Assembly: GCA_024180945.1 (NCBI GenBank)
Contig: JAKSGN010000035.1
Coordinates: forward strand, 2,170,001 to 2,234,000
Direction: 5' to 3'
DNA length: 64,000 nucleotides
Source of the DNA: Macrophomina tecta
Taxonomy: Eukaryota; Ascomycota; Dothideomycetes; Botryosphaeriales; Botryosphaeriaceae
Shown: positions 45,159-57,041 of the stretch, piece after piece
Layout of the letters: each line of letters begins with the position of its first letter
Numbering within the stretch: position 1 is the stretch's first letter
Translations under genes and position numbers: made by a program
The notes under the pieces: model-generated
Databases searched by the model: none
The model's input: only the letters and a program-made list of their open reading frames with translations
Told to the model about the DNA's origin: nothing

Positions 45159-45990
45159 GGCGAATGTGCGCAGCGCCAGCACAAGTCAAGGGCGGATTTC
45201 GTGGCCGGACGAACACCTGAGCGAGGGACCGCGGTCGCAAACTCCACCGACTGCGACAACGACAGCACTGCACGCAACGAGCGGACGGAGCACAGCTGTC
45301 CAGGCACCGGCGGATGGCCTAAAGCGGATATACAGCTGCAGCGGGACCGCCGCAACTCGGTTTCAGGGGATCGATGATGGACGCAGATCCGGAACGGCCG
45401 TATTTGATGGAAAACGTCGAACAACAGAGGAGGACGAGGCGGGTGTTCAAGAGAGAAAAGGACGGCGGAGGGCGAGATTGCATATAATGGGGGGCGGACG
45501 GCGTTCGCTGCGACAAAATGCGACTTAAACCGCGGGGACCGCAACCTGAGAAGCCAGAGCGAAGGGTCCAAGCCCGGGTAAGCCCTCGCATGCTGCCAGC
45601 GGGACTGCTGGCAGCGGAACTGCAAGCTTGCATCCGGGCCGGCAAAGCCGTCTCTCAAGGTGCTGCTGCCAGGCATCGTGAGGCCTCATTTTGCTGGTGA
45701 GCGTGGAATGACAGCATCCGCTGCGCATCGCGAGACCGCCCGGCGTCGCCATCGTCGACGTGAGCGCGTGCTGGTGCTTCTGCTGCTGGGGTCAATATTG
45801 ATGCATACGGCGATCACTAGTTAAGCCACAGGTTCAGGAAAGCGCGCGTGGCTGGTGCTTGCCGATCGGGGATTCTCCGGCATGCCGGCACCAACAGCCC
45901 TATCTGGACCTTGTAGCACCCGCCGCACCTCCGCCAACTCTTTGAAAAACTCCGACTGTCCCTCTCGCCAGCTCCACACTCTCCCTCGCC
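45159..45990. promoter_or_regulatory. Divergent region, HPC2 / RBA50
   Basis: 832 bp of GC-rich DNA between opposing start codons. Several ORFs cross it on both strands but none reads like a conserved protein. Confidence 0.45.
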
Positions 45991-47448
45991 ATGAGTGCTC
46001 TGGGCAAGGGTGAGCGTTTCTACGTCAACTTTGACGATCCTGAGCGCGGCATCATTGGCGACCGCGTAGACGCCGCGCAAGCGCACGATGACGCACTGCC
46101 GACCTTCCCCGGACTCAGCTTCGTGGCCGACGTAAAAGAGCGCGACGCATCGAAACTAAAACCGCCTGCCGCACCCTCGTTCAAGAGCACCTCTACCGGC
46201 TTCCCTGCACATAAGAAGCGCACGCGCGTGTCCACCTTCAGGCAACAGCGCAACGCCGCAAAGGAGCCGTCAGATCAAAATGGTTCGAACGCAGAATCCG
46301 CCACCGCAACTTCTGTCCGGGCGCCGCCGGTTCTAGAGAATACCGCCTCTCCAGTAACAACGCCTGAAATACAAGAGGGTGCTAGTGCTGAGGACATAGA
46401 GCGCCGGCAGATAGACGAAGAGAATAGAAAGAGGCTGGCAGCCATGACGCCAGAAGAGATCGAGGCAGAGAGACAAGAGCTCTTCGCTAGTCTCAACCCT
46501 GCGCTCATTCAAAGACTACTCGCAAGGGCAAATATAGACGAAGGCAGCAATGAGCGCTCATTCCATTCATCAACTGACGCACCGCAGCCAGAAGACATAG
46601 AAACGGGTTTGTCCAGTGAACCTAAACCACCCAAACCACAGAAAAAGGTTACTTTTGAGGAACCTGAAGATTCTGCGCCTTCATTCGAGCCGACAGAGCC
46701 AAACGCGGTGGGAAGCGATACTTCTGGCCTTAAAGTGCCTTCGAAAGACTCACTTCCGCCAGCCGGGTCAATACACTTTCCACGACCACCAGCTCCGCCA
46801 GAGCTCGACCCGAACGATCCGAATTTCTTGCAGGATTTACATGACAAGTACTTCCCAGATCTGAAAACCGACCCAGAATCGCTCTCTTGGGCCGCACCTC
46901 TCCCGCCCCCAGGCTCAGAAGCCGACAGACAATCGCCGTACCACCCGTCGCTGCGCAGCCTCGATGCTAAAGACATACGATTTGGCTTCAATGGAGCCAT
47001 AATTCCTCCTAAGATCGCACGAGAGATGCCTGCTTCGCTCGGTCTACATCACCACGGCGAGGCACCAGAAGCCGCCGGATACACCATTCCAGAACTTGCA
47101 TTGTTGGCGCGAAGCAAGGTACCAGCACAACGCTGCATGGCATTTCAGACTCTGGGACGGATACTGTTCCGGTTGGGACGAGGCGAATTTGGCGTCGAAG
47201 GTACGATTGAAGTGGAAGGGCCGGAGGTGTTGCGCGAGGGCCATGAGGATGAGCTTGAACAGCAGAATGAGCGGGACCTGTCAATGCTGGCAAGAGGTCT
47301 GTGGGACTGCGTTGAGGAACACAGGGTGATCGACACGCTATCGGAGGAGGTGAACAGGCAGAGTGGACATTTGACTGCTAAGACTTATGCGGAGGAGGCG
47401 TTATGGTATTGGAGAAAAGGCGGCGGAAGAAAGAAGAGGGCAGTTTAG
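45991..47448 (+). CDS. RBA50: RNA polymerase II assembly factor RBA50 / RPAP1
   Basis: Intronless, 485 aa. RPAP1 N-terminal domain near residues 136-175, with MTPEEIEAERQELFASLNPA followed by LIQRLLARA. RPAP1 C-terminal domain from about residue 329, with IRFGFNGAIIPPKIAREMPA, LGLHHHGEAPEAAGYTIPEL and PAQRCMAFQTLGRIL, all strongly conserved in my memory of the family. The middle is acidic and Pro-rich, with FPRPPAPPELDPNDPNFLQD leading into the C-domain. The protein acts in the cytoplasm in assembly and nuclear import of RNA polymerase II. The start MSALGKGERFYVNFDDPERG is typical of fungal orthologues. It shares a divergent region with HPC2. Confidence 0.93.
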   Translation: MSALGKGERFYVNFDDPERGIIGDRVDAAQAHDDALPTFPGLSFVADVKERDASKLKPPAAPSFKSTSTGFPAHKKRTRVSTFRQQRNAAKEPSDQNGSNAESATATSVRAPPVLENTASPVTTPEIQEGASAEDIERRQIDEENRKRLAAMTPEEIEAERQELFASLNPALIQRLLARANIDEGSNERSFHSSTDAPQPEDIETGLSSEPKPPKPQKKVTFEEPEDSAPSFEPTEPNAVGSDTSGLKVPSKDSLPPAGSIHFPRPPAPPELDPNDPNFLQDLHDKYFPDLKTDPESLSWAAPLPPPGSEADRQSPYHPSLRSLDAKDIRFGFNGAIIPPKIAREMPASLGLHHHGEAPEAAGYTIPELALLARSKVPAQRCMAFQTLGRILFRLGRGEFGVEGTIEVEGPEVLREGHEDELEQQNERDLSMLARGLWDCVEEHRVIDTLSEEVNRQSGHLTAKTYAEEALWYWRKGGGRKKRAV

Positions 47449-48234
47449 TTGGCTTACGTTCACTTGCGAAAGGAATCCCTCAATGGCAGCGCTGTGCCCG
47501 AGACGGAACGTTTATCCACAAACATCCGCTCCAAATGGATAATGTGTGTCAAGCGAAGCGTATCTTACTGCAGAATGAGGTGACGTGAAAGTTACAGGCA
47601 TTTCAGCAAACGTAATGTACAAAAAAGTCCGCTTTCCGCAAGATGATACGCAGTAATTGACGCACAAAACCTTTGAGGCCTTGCCCGTGCGGAATCGAAA
47701 ACGTCCCAACTCAAGTTTCCCTGTTTAATTTATCATTTCTCCTTGGACGATTGCTTAAGCCGATGCGCGATACCCTGGACAGCTGGGATGCCGGGGATGC
47801 CGAACTCACTAGCTGCCTGCTATGCATCGCCTCGTGGAAAGGTGTCCGCCTCCCCAGTTAAGTGCAGATCACATTTACCTCTGTTCAGAATGGGGCCATC
47901 CAAATCTCGCTGTTCTGAACGGGAAAAGAACTTGCAGGTTCCCGGAACAATCTCATACCAAAAATAGATTTGCATACAACTCCCGTAGTCATGTGTAGTG
48001 ATAGCTATGCTAGAATATTAAGCAAGGGAAACACTAAAACCTGGTCAATTCTACCTGCAGCCACATTTCACACCTTTCTCACAGCGCGTACACAATAATC
48101 ATTACCTTACCTAAACATGCTGCAAGTGCCGAGAGGGCTATGAAACTGCATTACAACAGAGAAACCACCGCCTTTGGGTGTTCACGCATATGGATTACTC
48201 ATGCTCTCATTCTCTTTCATGGTGACGATCTTCG
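47449..48234. other. Intergenic, convergent 3' ends
   Basis: Spacer between RBA50 and the tubulin cofactor gene. No coding signal seen. Confidence 0.5.
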
Positions 48235-49680
48235 TCAGTGCTTCGGCTTTATCTCAACGGCCTTCAGAATTTCTTCCAATCCAAGCCTCGGACCACCAGG
48301 GACGAGGTCTTTCCAAACATGCTCGGAGATGCGGTCTTCAGGAGCCAGTACACCCCAGTTGGGGCTGTGATCAGCCTTAAGCCACTTGAAGTCGTCGACC
48401 TGATCCCAAAGATTGGACTTCCACGAGGGGTCTTCAAGAACCTGCGTCTGGTGCGGTTTCAGCAACGATGTGATCTTCACGATCGGGTGTAGCCGGGCAA
48501 GAACACTCACATATGTCTCCGGCAAAGGGGCAAACCTGATGTTCTCGCAGTCCTCGATAATCGGCCTGCTGGCACACTGCAGATACACGTCGACATTCTT
48601 GCACTCGTGCATCCGGAACTGCCTCGCCGTCACCACCAGCACGCTGCCCTCCACCCCGGTGATATGAATCGCCCCCGCCACGCGCCCACACACCAGCAGC
48701 GAGTCCTTCACGTTCTTGACCGCCAGCCCCGCGAATGGCGCGCCTCCATTGGCCTGGGCGGTCGGCTGGCTCATGTCGACGATGCAGCGCCGCAGATTGG
48801 CAATCACGCCCGAGCTCGTCGCGTGCGCTGCGGTTGGCGGGAGTATTATATGCAGGCCCGCGTGGCCGGCGATGGTGACGCTGCTCGTGCCGCTGAACGA
48901 GGGCTTGCGCACCGGCGACCCGGCCTGCTGCTCGCCGCTGAGGTTGCGGTTCACGAAGCCATCCTGCGCGGCGCCGGCAGCGTCCAGGTCCGCACCGTTC
49001 GCGCGGCTCAGGTTCAGGGTGTCCTCGCGCTCGTTGGCAGGCGTGCCGGTGCCCGCAGGCGACGCGAAGGCGCTGGAGCCGGCGGTTGATGTGTCACCGG
49101 AGGCGGGGGTGTGGGCGTTGCGCGCGCCGGGCAGCTTGAGGCGTTGTTGGGAGGCGAGCTCGGCGGCGTCTTCGAGCGAGATGGCAGACGGGTTCTTGTG
49201 GTGCGAGACGGCGGTCGTGGCGCTGGATTGGCGGCTGCTCTTGAAGGAGAATTTGCTGCGCGGCGCGAAGGAGGCGCGGGTTTGGTTCAGCTTGTCGTTC
49301 AGCGCTTTAATCGCCTATGGTATGATGGCAAAAATTAGTTTTCCGTCCCAATTGCTCTGTGGCCTCGTGCAGACCAACCTCTGAATATGTTCGCTGGTCG
49401 TATGCGGGGATGTAGCTGGAGGCGTCTTTGACCTCGCGCGACAGCCTCGCGATGCCTGCTAAGCAATGCTCCACCCCGTCTGCGCGCTCACCACCGGTAA
49501 CTGCTTTGTCTCCAAGTCTGTTGATTTCTTCCTGAAGCGCTGTGCGGGGAGGTTATTGTCAGCGCTGATTGCATGTATGCCGGTGCTCGCGTGCTCACCA
49601 GTCACCTCATGCTGAAAGTAACGGAAGAAGCGCTCCTTCAAGCCGCTATCAGACAGCTGCTGCGGCGGTAGTGTTGCCAT
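48235..49680 (-). CDS. Tubulin-folding cofactor C (TBCC)
   Basis: Minus-strand exons 49599..49680, 49379..49539 and 48235..49314, total 440 aa. It starts MATLPPQQLSDSGLKERFFR, followed by a helical N-terminal domain (ALQEEINRLGDKA, ARLSREVKDASSYIPAYDQR), the spectrin-like tubulin-binding part of cofactor C. A disordered linker leads to the C-CAP/TBCC beta-helix from about residue 215: SSVTIAGHAGLHIILPP, then AVKNVKDSLLVCGRVAGAIH, VVTARQFRMHECKNVDVYLQ and RPIIEDCENIRFAPLP. RQFRMHECKNVDVYLQC holds the Arg finger position expected for the tubulin GTPase-activating activity. The protein releases folded alpha/beta-tubulin dimers together with cofactors D and E. All introns keep phase. Confidence 0.92.
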
Positions 49681-51097
49681 AACTAAGGACCTCTGTGTAT
49701 TGCGATTGCGCAGGAGAATTCAAGGGGCAATGTGCGGTCCGTAGACTGGGGATGCGATAGTGGTTAGGTTTAAACGGGGGCATGCATGGCGTCCGCCACG
49801 GCGGAGGAGACAGGCAGAAGGCCGCTTATTAGGTTCACAGAGAGACTAGGTCATGAGGTGGAGTCGGAAGGGTCTAGACATCAGGCCGTCGATCCCTAGA
49901 GCCATCCGCGTCTTCTCCTCACGCCGCCCGGCATGTCAAGATGGTGGGCGCGGGGGAGTCAGGGATGACGACTTCAAAGGCTGTTTTGGAGGGAAGCTCC
50001 GCCGCAGCTAATGCTGGCTAGGTGCCCTCAGTTGCCACAAGCCGGGCCTTTATCTGTCGATCCTGCAAAGCCTGCAAGACGGACAAATGATTCTGCCTGA
50101 ACCTGGCGCCGTCCCGTCATGCAAGAGATGCTTTGGGAGGCGGCAAGCCTGCTGAGGGGCGCGAGTCAGTGCGGGGGAGATGCACAAGGGCACAGGGACG
50201 CCTGCAGGCGCGGCAAGCGAGGCGCTCCCTATTCTTATTTCCGCACGGTACGCTCCGCAATGTGCGATGACGCTATGGCAACCATAAAACGACCTCCATT
50301 CATTTGCCATTGTATCGCCAAGTAGTTCGAGCAGAATGTTCTCCCACAGCCATATTCCCTTCTACTAGACCAAGTCTCAAGTTGCAACGAAGCCCTGCGA
50401 GAGCGCTTGTGAAACCTCACGAATGTCCTATCAATAAAAGCTGCATGTTTCTGGTGGCTAGGTAAGTTTTTAGTCAGTCTGAAGGCGAGGCCCTTGCAGC
50501 CGCAACACGAAGTATGGTGAGTCGATTGACAGGGGATAATTTGGAATTTATGGCACGTGAAGTTGAAACAGGCATTTGAGCGTTCCCTGCGAGCATAACA
50601 CGGTAAGTAATTTCTACCAAGAAATACTGCAAACATGATCGCTTAAAAAGACTATTATTTTCAGGCTGGAATCCTGTGTTAGCAGAACGATCTTTTTTCT
50701 TCATGCGGTCAACTAGCTGGTAGCCCCGAATAGGTTTTGGGGCCTGCTTCTATGTTCCCCAGGGGACGAACTTGCACACCCCACTGGGCTTCCCAGAGAT
50801 ATTCTCCAAAAAGAATTGCCTTTGCTACATCTTGGATACCGCCCGAAGGACACCAAGATATCAGAGCGCTTGGCAGGTCGATATGTCGAGTCATGAGCGG
50901 AGTGTGAATAGCCTCAAACGTAAGGAAACTGCATTTGTACACATAGGCCAGGTCCAACTGGCGGTATCTTGTTCTAGTTTTGAGCACCGGGTAGAGAGAA
51001 CACCCCGCTGCGACGCCCCTCCCACTGCGCGCTGCGTACTCTGTACCCGCTGCCCTCACAGCACGGGACGATCCCCAAGTACAAGCTCCTTCCCCGA
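49681..51097. other. Intergenic
   Basis: 1.4 kb between the TBCC promoter and the 3' end of the complex I gene, both on the minus strand. No conserved frame or RNA gene recognised. Confidence 0.45.
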
Positions 51098-51843
51098 TCA
51101 ATGGGAAGAGGGAGCCGTGATCTCATAGCCATACTTCTCCTTGAGCCTTTGCCGCCTCCTCTCTTCATATCCAGGAGCGTAGATACCTGCCAAAAATTAG
51201 CCATGTGTTGTGAAATCCCGCCGCAATACCGGAACGCACCGCGACCCTCGCCGAGCTCCTCGAAAGTCTGCTCCGCCGGTGTCCTGTAGTTCTTCCTGAG
51301 GAATTGTTTCCTCTCGAACTCATCCACATTGGGGTCCTTGTTGTATCCGGTCAGGGCATGGCCGCAGAAATCGAATGTGCTGAGAATAACAGCGAGGCCA
51401 GCGCCATAGCCGAGCACCGCAGGCATCGTCCGGACTAGTACCCCGATCAGCCAATGCATCTCTAAGCGTTATTGTGCGATTTTATATACCTCTCAAGCCA
51501 ACCATCGCACCTCCGAAGAAGCCGCCAATGGCCTCGTTCCAGCTGTCGTCCTTCTGGCGCAGGTTCGCGGAAGCGGAGCGGGCGAATTCGTAGGCACCAC
51601 CCATGGCCGCTGCATCGGATCAGCAAGTGGCCAAAACAATTGCGACTAGGAAGGTGCGGGCGTACTGAAGACGGCAATGGTGCTGCCGGTGCGGGTGAAG
51701 ACGCCCATGGGGCCATAGTTCTGCTTCTGCAGGGTGTTCTGGATGGCGGAGACGAAGGTACCGGCACCGGCCGTGACCATGGTGGTCTTGATGGTCCGGC
51801 CGATGGTGTCCTTGGGGTGGTATGGGTGGTCGTCGTGGGCCAT
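51098..51843 (-). CDS. NADH:ubiquinone oxidoreductase 21.3 kDa subunit (NDUFA11/B14.7 type)
   Basis: Minus-strand exons 51666..51843, 51490..51609, 51240..51434 and 51098..51186, total 193 aa. It starts MAHDDHPYHPKDTIGRTIKT, followed by VSAIQNTLQKQNYGPMGVFT, AMGGAYEFARSASANLRQKD, then GLRVRTMPAVLGYGAGLAV and DPNVDEFERKQFLRKNYRTP. Splicing of the last intron restores GRGIYAPGYEERRRQRLKE. The order and length match the Neurospora 21.3 kDa complex I membrane-arm subunit as I recall it; the protein sits in the inner mitochondrial membrane with Tim17-like helices. For the second intron I chose the acceptor at 51435 (55 nt), because it gives the conserved GLRVRTMP join. It is divergent from UBP2. 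Confidence 0.92.
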
Positions 51844-52419
51844 TTTGGAGGACGTCGGAAGGCGATGCGATGGTGGTGGATGGGGCGTAAGCCAGAGCTG
51901 CGAGGTTGGGATTGGCTCTCGGCGGGCGAAGCTGCGGCGTGCTGGCCTGCGCGCCCGACCGCCCTCGATTCTGCCACCGCCGACGACATTTGACAGCGGC
52001 AGCGGCAGCGGCAGCGGAGCTACCCACGGTGCTCCATGTGTCCGCTAGAGCTTTGACATCACCCGCCCAAAGACAAGACAGCTCCAGACTGCTGACCACG
52101 GTTCTTTCCGTTTCACTCTCCAGGCAAGCCGTGGCGTGCTGAACCAAGCCGTGGTCGTGTGCGTCTTCAAGCTCGCGCTCTGCACCTGCCCATGCGCGCG
52201 TCGCTCACACACTATCCGCTTCATCATTCTGTCTCTCCATCCATACCGTCGCATCTCGCATAGCCCACGGCTACACCACGCGTTCTGGCTTCGTCCGCTC
52301 CGCGCTGCCCCGCGCTTTGCCTCTCCAACAACGCATCACTCATCGTCGACACCTGCCAGCACCTACGTCCCACATGTTGCCGTCAAAGCCAGGTTCCTTA
52401 CCCGCGCGGCTCTTGACAA
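51844..52419. promoter_or_regulatory. Divergent promoter, complex I subunit / UBP2
   Basis: 576 bp between opposing start codons, GC-rich on the left and C/T-rich to the right. No TATA box seen. Confidence 0.45.
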
Positions 52420-55400
52420 ATGCCCGCTGTTCTAACCAGAGCTGCAGGGAAGACCGCACCGCGCCTTCTGGAAGACTTATACCACTATGATCCCCGCCAG
52501 CGAATACGTTGCGGCCGCAACATCCTCACCGATGCGCCGCCCCATTTCGATGATTCCAAACCGCCCATGTCCGCCGTGCCAGGCGGTAGCTGTCGCCACA
52601 ATCTTACTCTGAAGCCAGACCAGTGTGTGCTTCCTATTGAGCACTGGGACCGTCTTCCCGACAACCAGACAGTCTACAAACTTGCGTCATACTGCCGCCT
52701 GTGTCGTTACCATGTCTCAGTAGTGGTGGACTTCCGCCAAGGGACCTGCACTTGGCCGTGCCCGAACGAGGAGTACAAGTTACATCACTTCATACACACA
52801 CCGGCAACTAGCAGGCGTGATAGCACAGAGGATGATGGTGTGAAGGAAAGCTACCGCTTCGAATGCTCATCACTCCAGTGCGGAGCGATCCTCACGGTAG
52901 AAGTTGCTCCACCACGTCTTTCGGCAGAGGACGTGAGGCTATTGTCGGATAAGAGAGTGCTGGAAGCGCGTCTTCAATCTGCCAAGAGAATTGATCCCGA
53001 AAGGCCTGACCTGCAAGCCGCGCGCCCAATCGAAGGGCTTTACATTCTGCATGCCTACATCCGGGACTCGCTGAACGGCAAAGGCGGGTCGCGCATACCC
53101 CTCCGAAATAGGAAGTTTCTGGTGACCTATGGCGAGGACTGTGACGAGCTCCTTTTGCACCTTGGTTTCTCCAAGAAGAACGCGCACGGCGAGGAGGAAG
53201 CAGCCTGGCTGCTGCCCTGTCCCCCGGAAGAATGGGATCACTTGCAGGGAGACAGTCTCAGAGATCGTCTGGATGACACCATGCAGGAGCTCATGTGCTT
53301 GATCGATCGCATGCCGCACTCCCAAAAGCAAGAGTTGAAGAAGTACAATTACAAGCCATCCTCTGCACGTGAATATCTTGAAAGGATGTTTGGTGCTTAC
53401 CACTGTGAGTCGTGACCTTTCAGTCTTTTTGTTGTCCAACCCGGAGGCTGACGTGCGTCAGATCCAAAGAGGCCCGGCTACACAGCCAATACGCAAGGCG
53501 TAGAGGATCACCCGTAAGTCCCACCAGGTATCAAATCAGTTCATCGCATGTATCTGATTTTTCTACCTAGTTACTATGCTGGACTGGGCGCCCTTGGCGT
53601 ATTCTCAGATAGTCTCTTAGCATACGCATATGATCGACAGATCACGACAGATCCGCAGAATCATTCATACTACTACGAATGCCTTGCAGACCTTGCTACG
53701 GGGCGTCGAAGTGAGGAACTGGATATGAAGAAGGCCGTGGAAGAATCCAAGGGAATTGTCAGCCGGAAAGACGCACTACAGGCATTGCGCCGCTTCAACC
53801 TCGAACCCGACCGGTTTGCCTCATACACGGATGAATACATCATAAACCAGTTTCGAGCTCGTGTCCAAAATGTCGGATCGTACGAGGTGCCAGAGCTACG
53901 CGCACACCTCAAAAAGATAGGCGCTTATCGGCAGAGTCAGACAATTATGGATGCTGCGGCAGATGGTAAATGATCATTTGACTTTCTGCCCCCCTCTCTG
54001 ATGACACTGACAGCCCAACAGTCATTCAAACCTACGAGCAGGCTTTGTCATGGCTAGGAGCAGATGCTACTAATGGTGACGATCAGGTGATTGCTTTGGC
54101 AACGTTGAAGGTGCGTAAACCAAACACAATCAGCCTCGAGCTGCCTGCCGGTAGTGCTGCAAGTCAATACCTCTGACTGCCCACCAGAAATCCGAGGACC
54201 CCAATAGCGAATCGAAAATTGCGGAAGTTGTAAAGATCATTGCCGACCACCGCAATAGCGAGTCTCTTGGCGTTTGGTTAGCCACTGGTGAAATCAAGAT
54301 GGGAAGCGATCCGGACTTGGAGAAAACAAAAGCTTTTAGCGCTTTCGGACTCAGCGACCACCAGGGTGGAGTCGATCCCGAAATGCTCGAACTTACCCTA
54401 AACGACCTCAAAGAGAGGGAGCCATCCAAAAGCGATGAGTTCGACAGGTACGCCGCCATCGTGAGGGCAGAAAGCGGACGGGGACCCGCTCCTCCTCCCC
54501 CACCCAGGCATCCTCTTGACCAGTGGCCAGTCGGTATTGAAAACCTTGGCAATACTTGCTACTTGAACGCGATTCTACAGTTCCTCTTCACAATCAAGCC
54601 GCTAAGGGAATTTGTGCTAAACATCGATGAGCACCTTATGGATATCAATGAGGAGAATATCCGTAAGAAGCGGGTGGGAAGTAGGATGGTCACGGCGGAA
54701 GAGGTCGAGCGGTCACAACAGTTCGTAAAAGAGCTCAAGGACCTTTTTGAGCAATTGATGACAGCACCGTCCCATACAATCCGCCCAAGGAAGGAGTTAG
54801 TACAGCGGGCATTGGAGTATGCAGCTCCGAATGAGCAGCCAGGCCCCTCAAGAACAGATGCAGCAGAGCCCGTTTCCACGGAACAGCCGACCAGCGCCAC
54901 CGAGGGGACGAAGGACGTTGAAATGGTCGACGGTGCAGTTGATGCCGAGGCCGTACTGAGTGCTCCGACCGAAGCAGACAGTGATGCGACACTCGTAGAC
55001 GACAAGAACTCCGAGACCTTACCGGACGCTGGGGGGGATACCGATGCAGAAAATGGGACTTCGTCCGATAAAGTTGAGAAGAATCCGCCCCCACCCGAAC
55101 ACCCGCCTCCAGTACCTCCTCGGAATCAGAACAGCACAACCTCAAGCATTCCTTTCACCATGCAGCAAGATGCGTCAGAGATCCTCATCAACATTTTGTT
55201 ACAATTGAGTTATGCCATCCGACCAGATCGCTTCAGAGATGACGGCGAGCAGCTTGACTTCATAAAAGAACTGTTCTACGGTGAAGAGGCGGTATCACTC
55301 AACCGGAAAGGGAAGATGACCGAGCAGACGTCGTTGTTCAATACCCAATACGTCACCGTTGTTGACAAACCGAAACATATCTACGAGGCTATCGACGACA

Positions 55401-56335
55401 CTCTAGACATGGGGGCAATCGAGGATTCTGACAACGTGGAGAAATGGACAACAATTCTTCGGGCGCCCCCGATCCTCAAGATCGACGTCAAGAGATTGGG
55501 CTACGACAAGGCAAAGAAGCAGACAGTACGCTCCGAGAATCACCTACAACTAGAAGATACAATCTACATTGATCGGTATCTCCGTGACGAGGCCACTCTG
55601 CAGCGAAGGAAACAGTCGTGGGAAAAAAAGGCCAAATTGAAACATCTCCGGGAACGCAGGGCCGAGCTCGCTGAAACAAGGGTGGATATCTCGATGTCCG
55701 AGGCAGTCCGAGCAGCGTCACAATTTATCAAAGACACTGAGTTTGATGATCCTGCACAGGCCGAAGAGCTAGCGATCGACGAGACCTTTGTGGAGGACAT
55801 GGCGGCTAAGGCTGAAGAAACAAGGAAGGAGATCAGTGCTTTGGACGACAACATCGCCACCGTTGAAGCAGAGATATCCTCTTTGTTCGCCGACATGACG
55901 TCCGTGCCTTACAAGCTTCATTCACTGTTCATTCACCGTGGCGGCACTGGTGGCGGTCACTATCTGGTGTCAATAAGGGATTTCAAGAGCGGTATGTGGC
56001 GTAACTACAACGATGAGACCATCAGCGAAGTCACAGACATCGAGAAAAACATCTTCGGCCAGGGAGACACCTACACCAAGGTCATAACAACCTGCGTCGT
56101 CTATGTCAGAGCAGACCTCAAGTACGGCGACAAAGAACTCGTGGAAGCCGTCAATCGCAACCCAATTCAAGTGGAGGCCGCCAATGAGGATACCGAGATG
56201 ACGAACTTCAGCAGAGACGACGCTTCAAGCATGAAATTCACTGAAGGAGTTGACCCGGAGAACGTTCCAGAGTATAGCGATGAAGGGTATGACACTTCGC
56301 AAATGGACTTCACGCCTAGCGGAGGTCGTTGGTGA
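52420..56335 (+). CDS. UBP2: Ubiquitin carboxyl-terminal hydrolase UBP2
   Basis: Five exons: 52420..53404, 53462..53513, 53571..53965, 54022..54110 and 54188..56335, total 1222 aa, near the length of yeast Ubp2. A long N-terminal half contains Cys pairs (YCRLCRYHVSVVV, FECSSLQCGAILTV) and YYAGLGALGVFSDSLLAYAY. The peptidase C19 domain starts at IENLGNTCYLNAILQFLFTI, where Cys631 is the nucleophile. It continues through the QQDASEILINILLQL box and ends with LHSLFIHRGGTGGGHYLVSI, His1098, and WRNYNDETISEV. Between the boxes lie an acidic disordered insert and a long coiled coil, as in Ubp2. Yeast Ubp2 trims Lys63 chains and antagonises Rsp5 together with Rup1; notably the Rsp5 adaptor BSD2 lies 11 kb away, probably by chance. 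Confidence 0.94.
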
Positions 56336-57041
56336 AGGCCAAGTCTTGTGTGACCATGCCAACCCTTTATTTCTCACTCTTCCTCTCCTTCTATCGGTCT
56401 CTTTTCTCAGGCATGCTAATTGATCCCATGCGCTTTAGTTTCTGCAGCTATAGTGCCTTTGTCCGGGGTCTTCGACGAAAATTGCCGTCAGCGTCAGAGA
56501 GCTACGTGAATCGGCTTTACTGGGAGAGTACACTCCCTGAGTTATCGAAGTTCACGACTGCGAAGAAACGTCGTCGTAATGATTAGATGCGATGCCTCTC
56601 CTCCCCTTTTCTCGGTGAATGGGGCTGCAGAATGATTCCTCTTCTTTTGCGGGCTATGCATTCTAGATGGAATAATCATTGGTGCTTCTGGTGCTGTGCT
56701 TTAAGCAGGTGTAGGATGCGGTGCAGGGAAGCTTCATTGGTGGAGCACAGGTTCGCGCAGTTGGCAGGCATTCTATCCTTTGGTTTGCTTCTACAGCGTA
56801 CATGCTTTCGCAATTCTTTTGGCATAAGCATAGCGCGGGCGAGATTGAAAGCGGGCGACGGTCTATACATGTAATCATACACTCCAAAGCATGCTTCCCT
56901 TTCGAAGAGCATACAATAGACGAGAGGAGGTCACCATTACAAGAGGCAGATCCCAATGAGAGTCATTGCATATCGACATAGTATGAACGAGTGTCCCGGG
57001 CCCCGAACCTTGCGTTATATACACTTCATCTTCATCTAAGC
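56336..57041. other. Intergenic, convergent 3' ends
   Basis: Spacer between UBP2 and the CE15 gene. Nothing coding seen. Confidence 0.5.

Noticed and set aside
51462..51489. 28-nt intron in the complex I subunit gene
   Set aside because: A GTATAT...TTAG splice also keeps phase but is too short and inserts non-conserved residues; the 55-nt intron ending at 51435 restores the conserved GLRVRTMP join.
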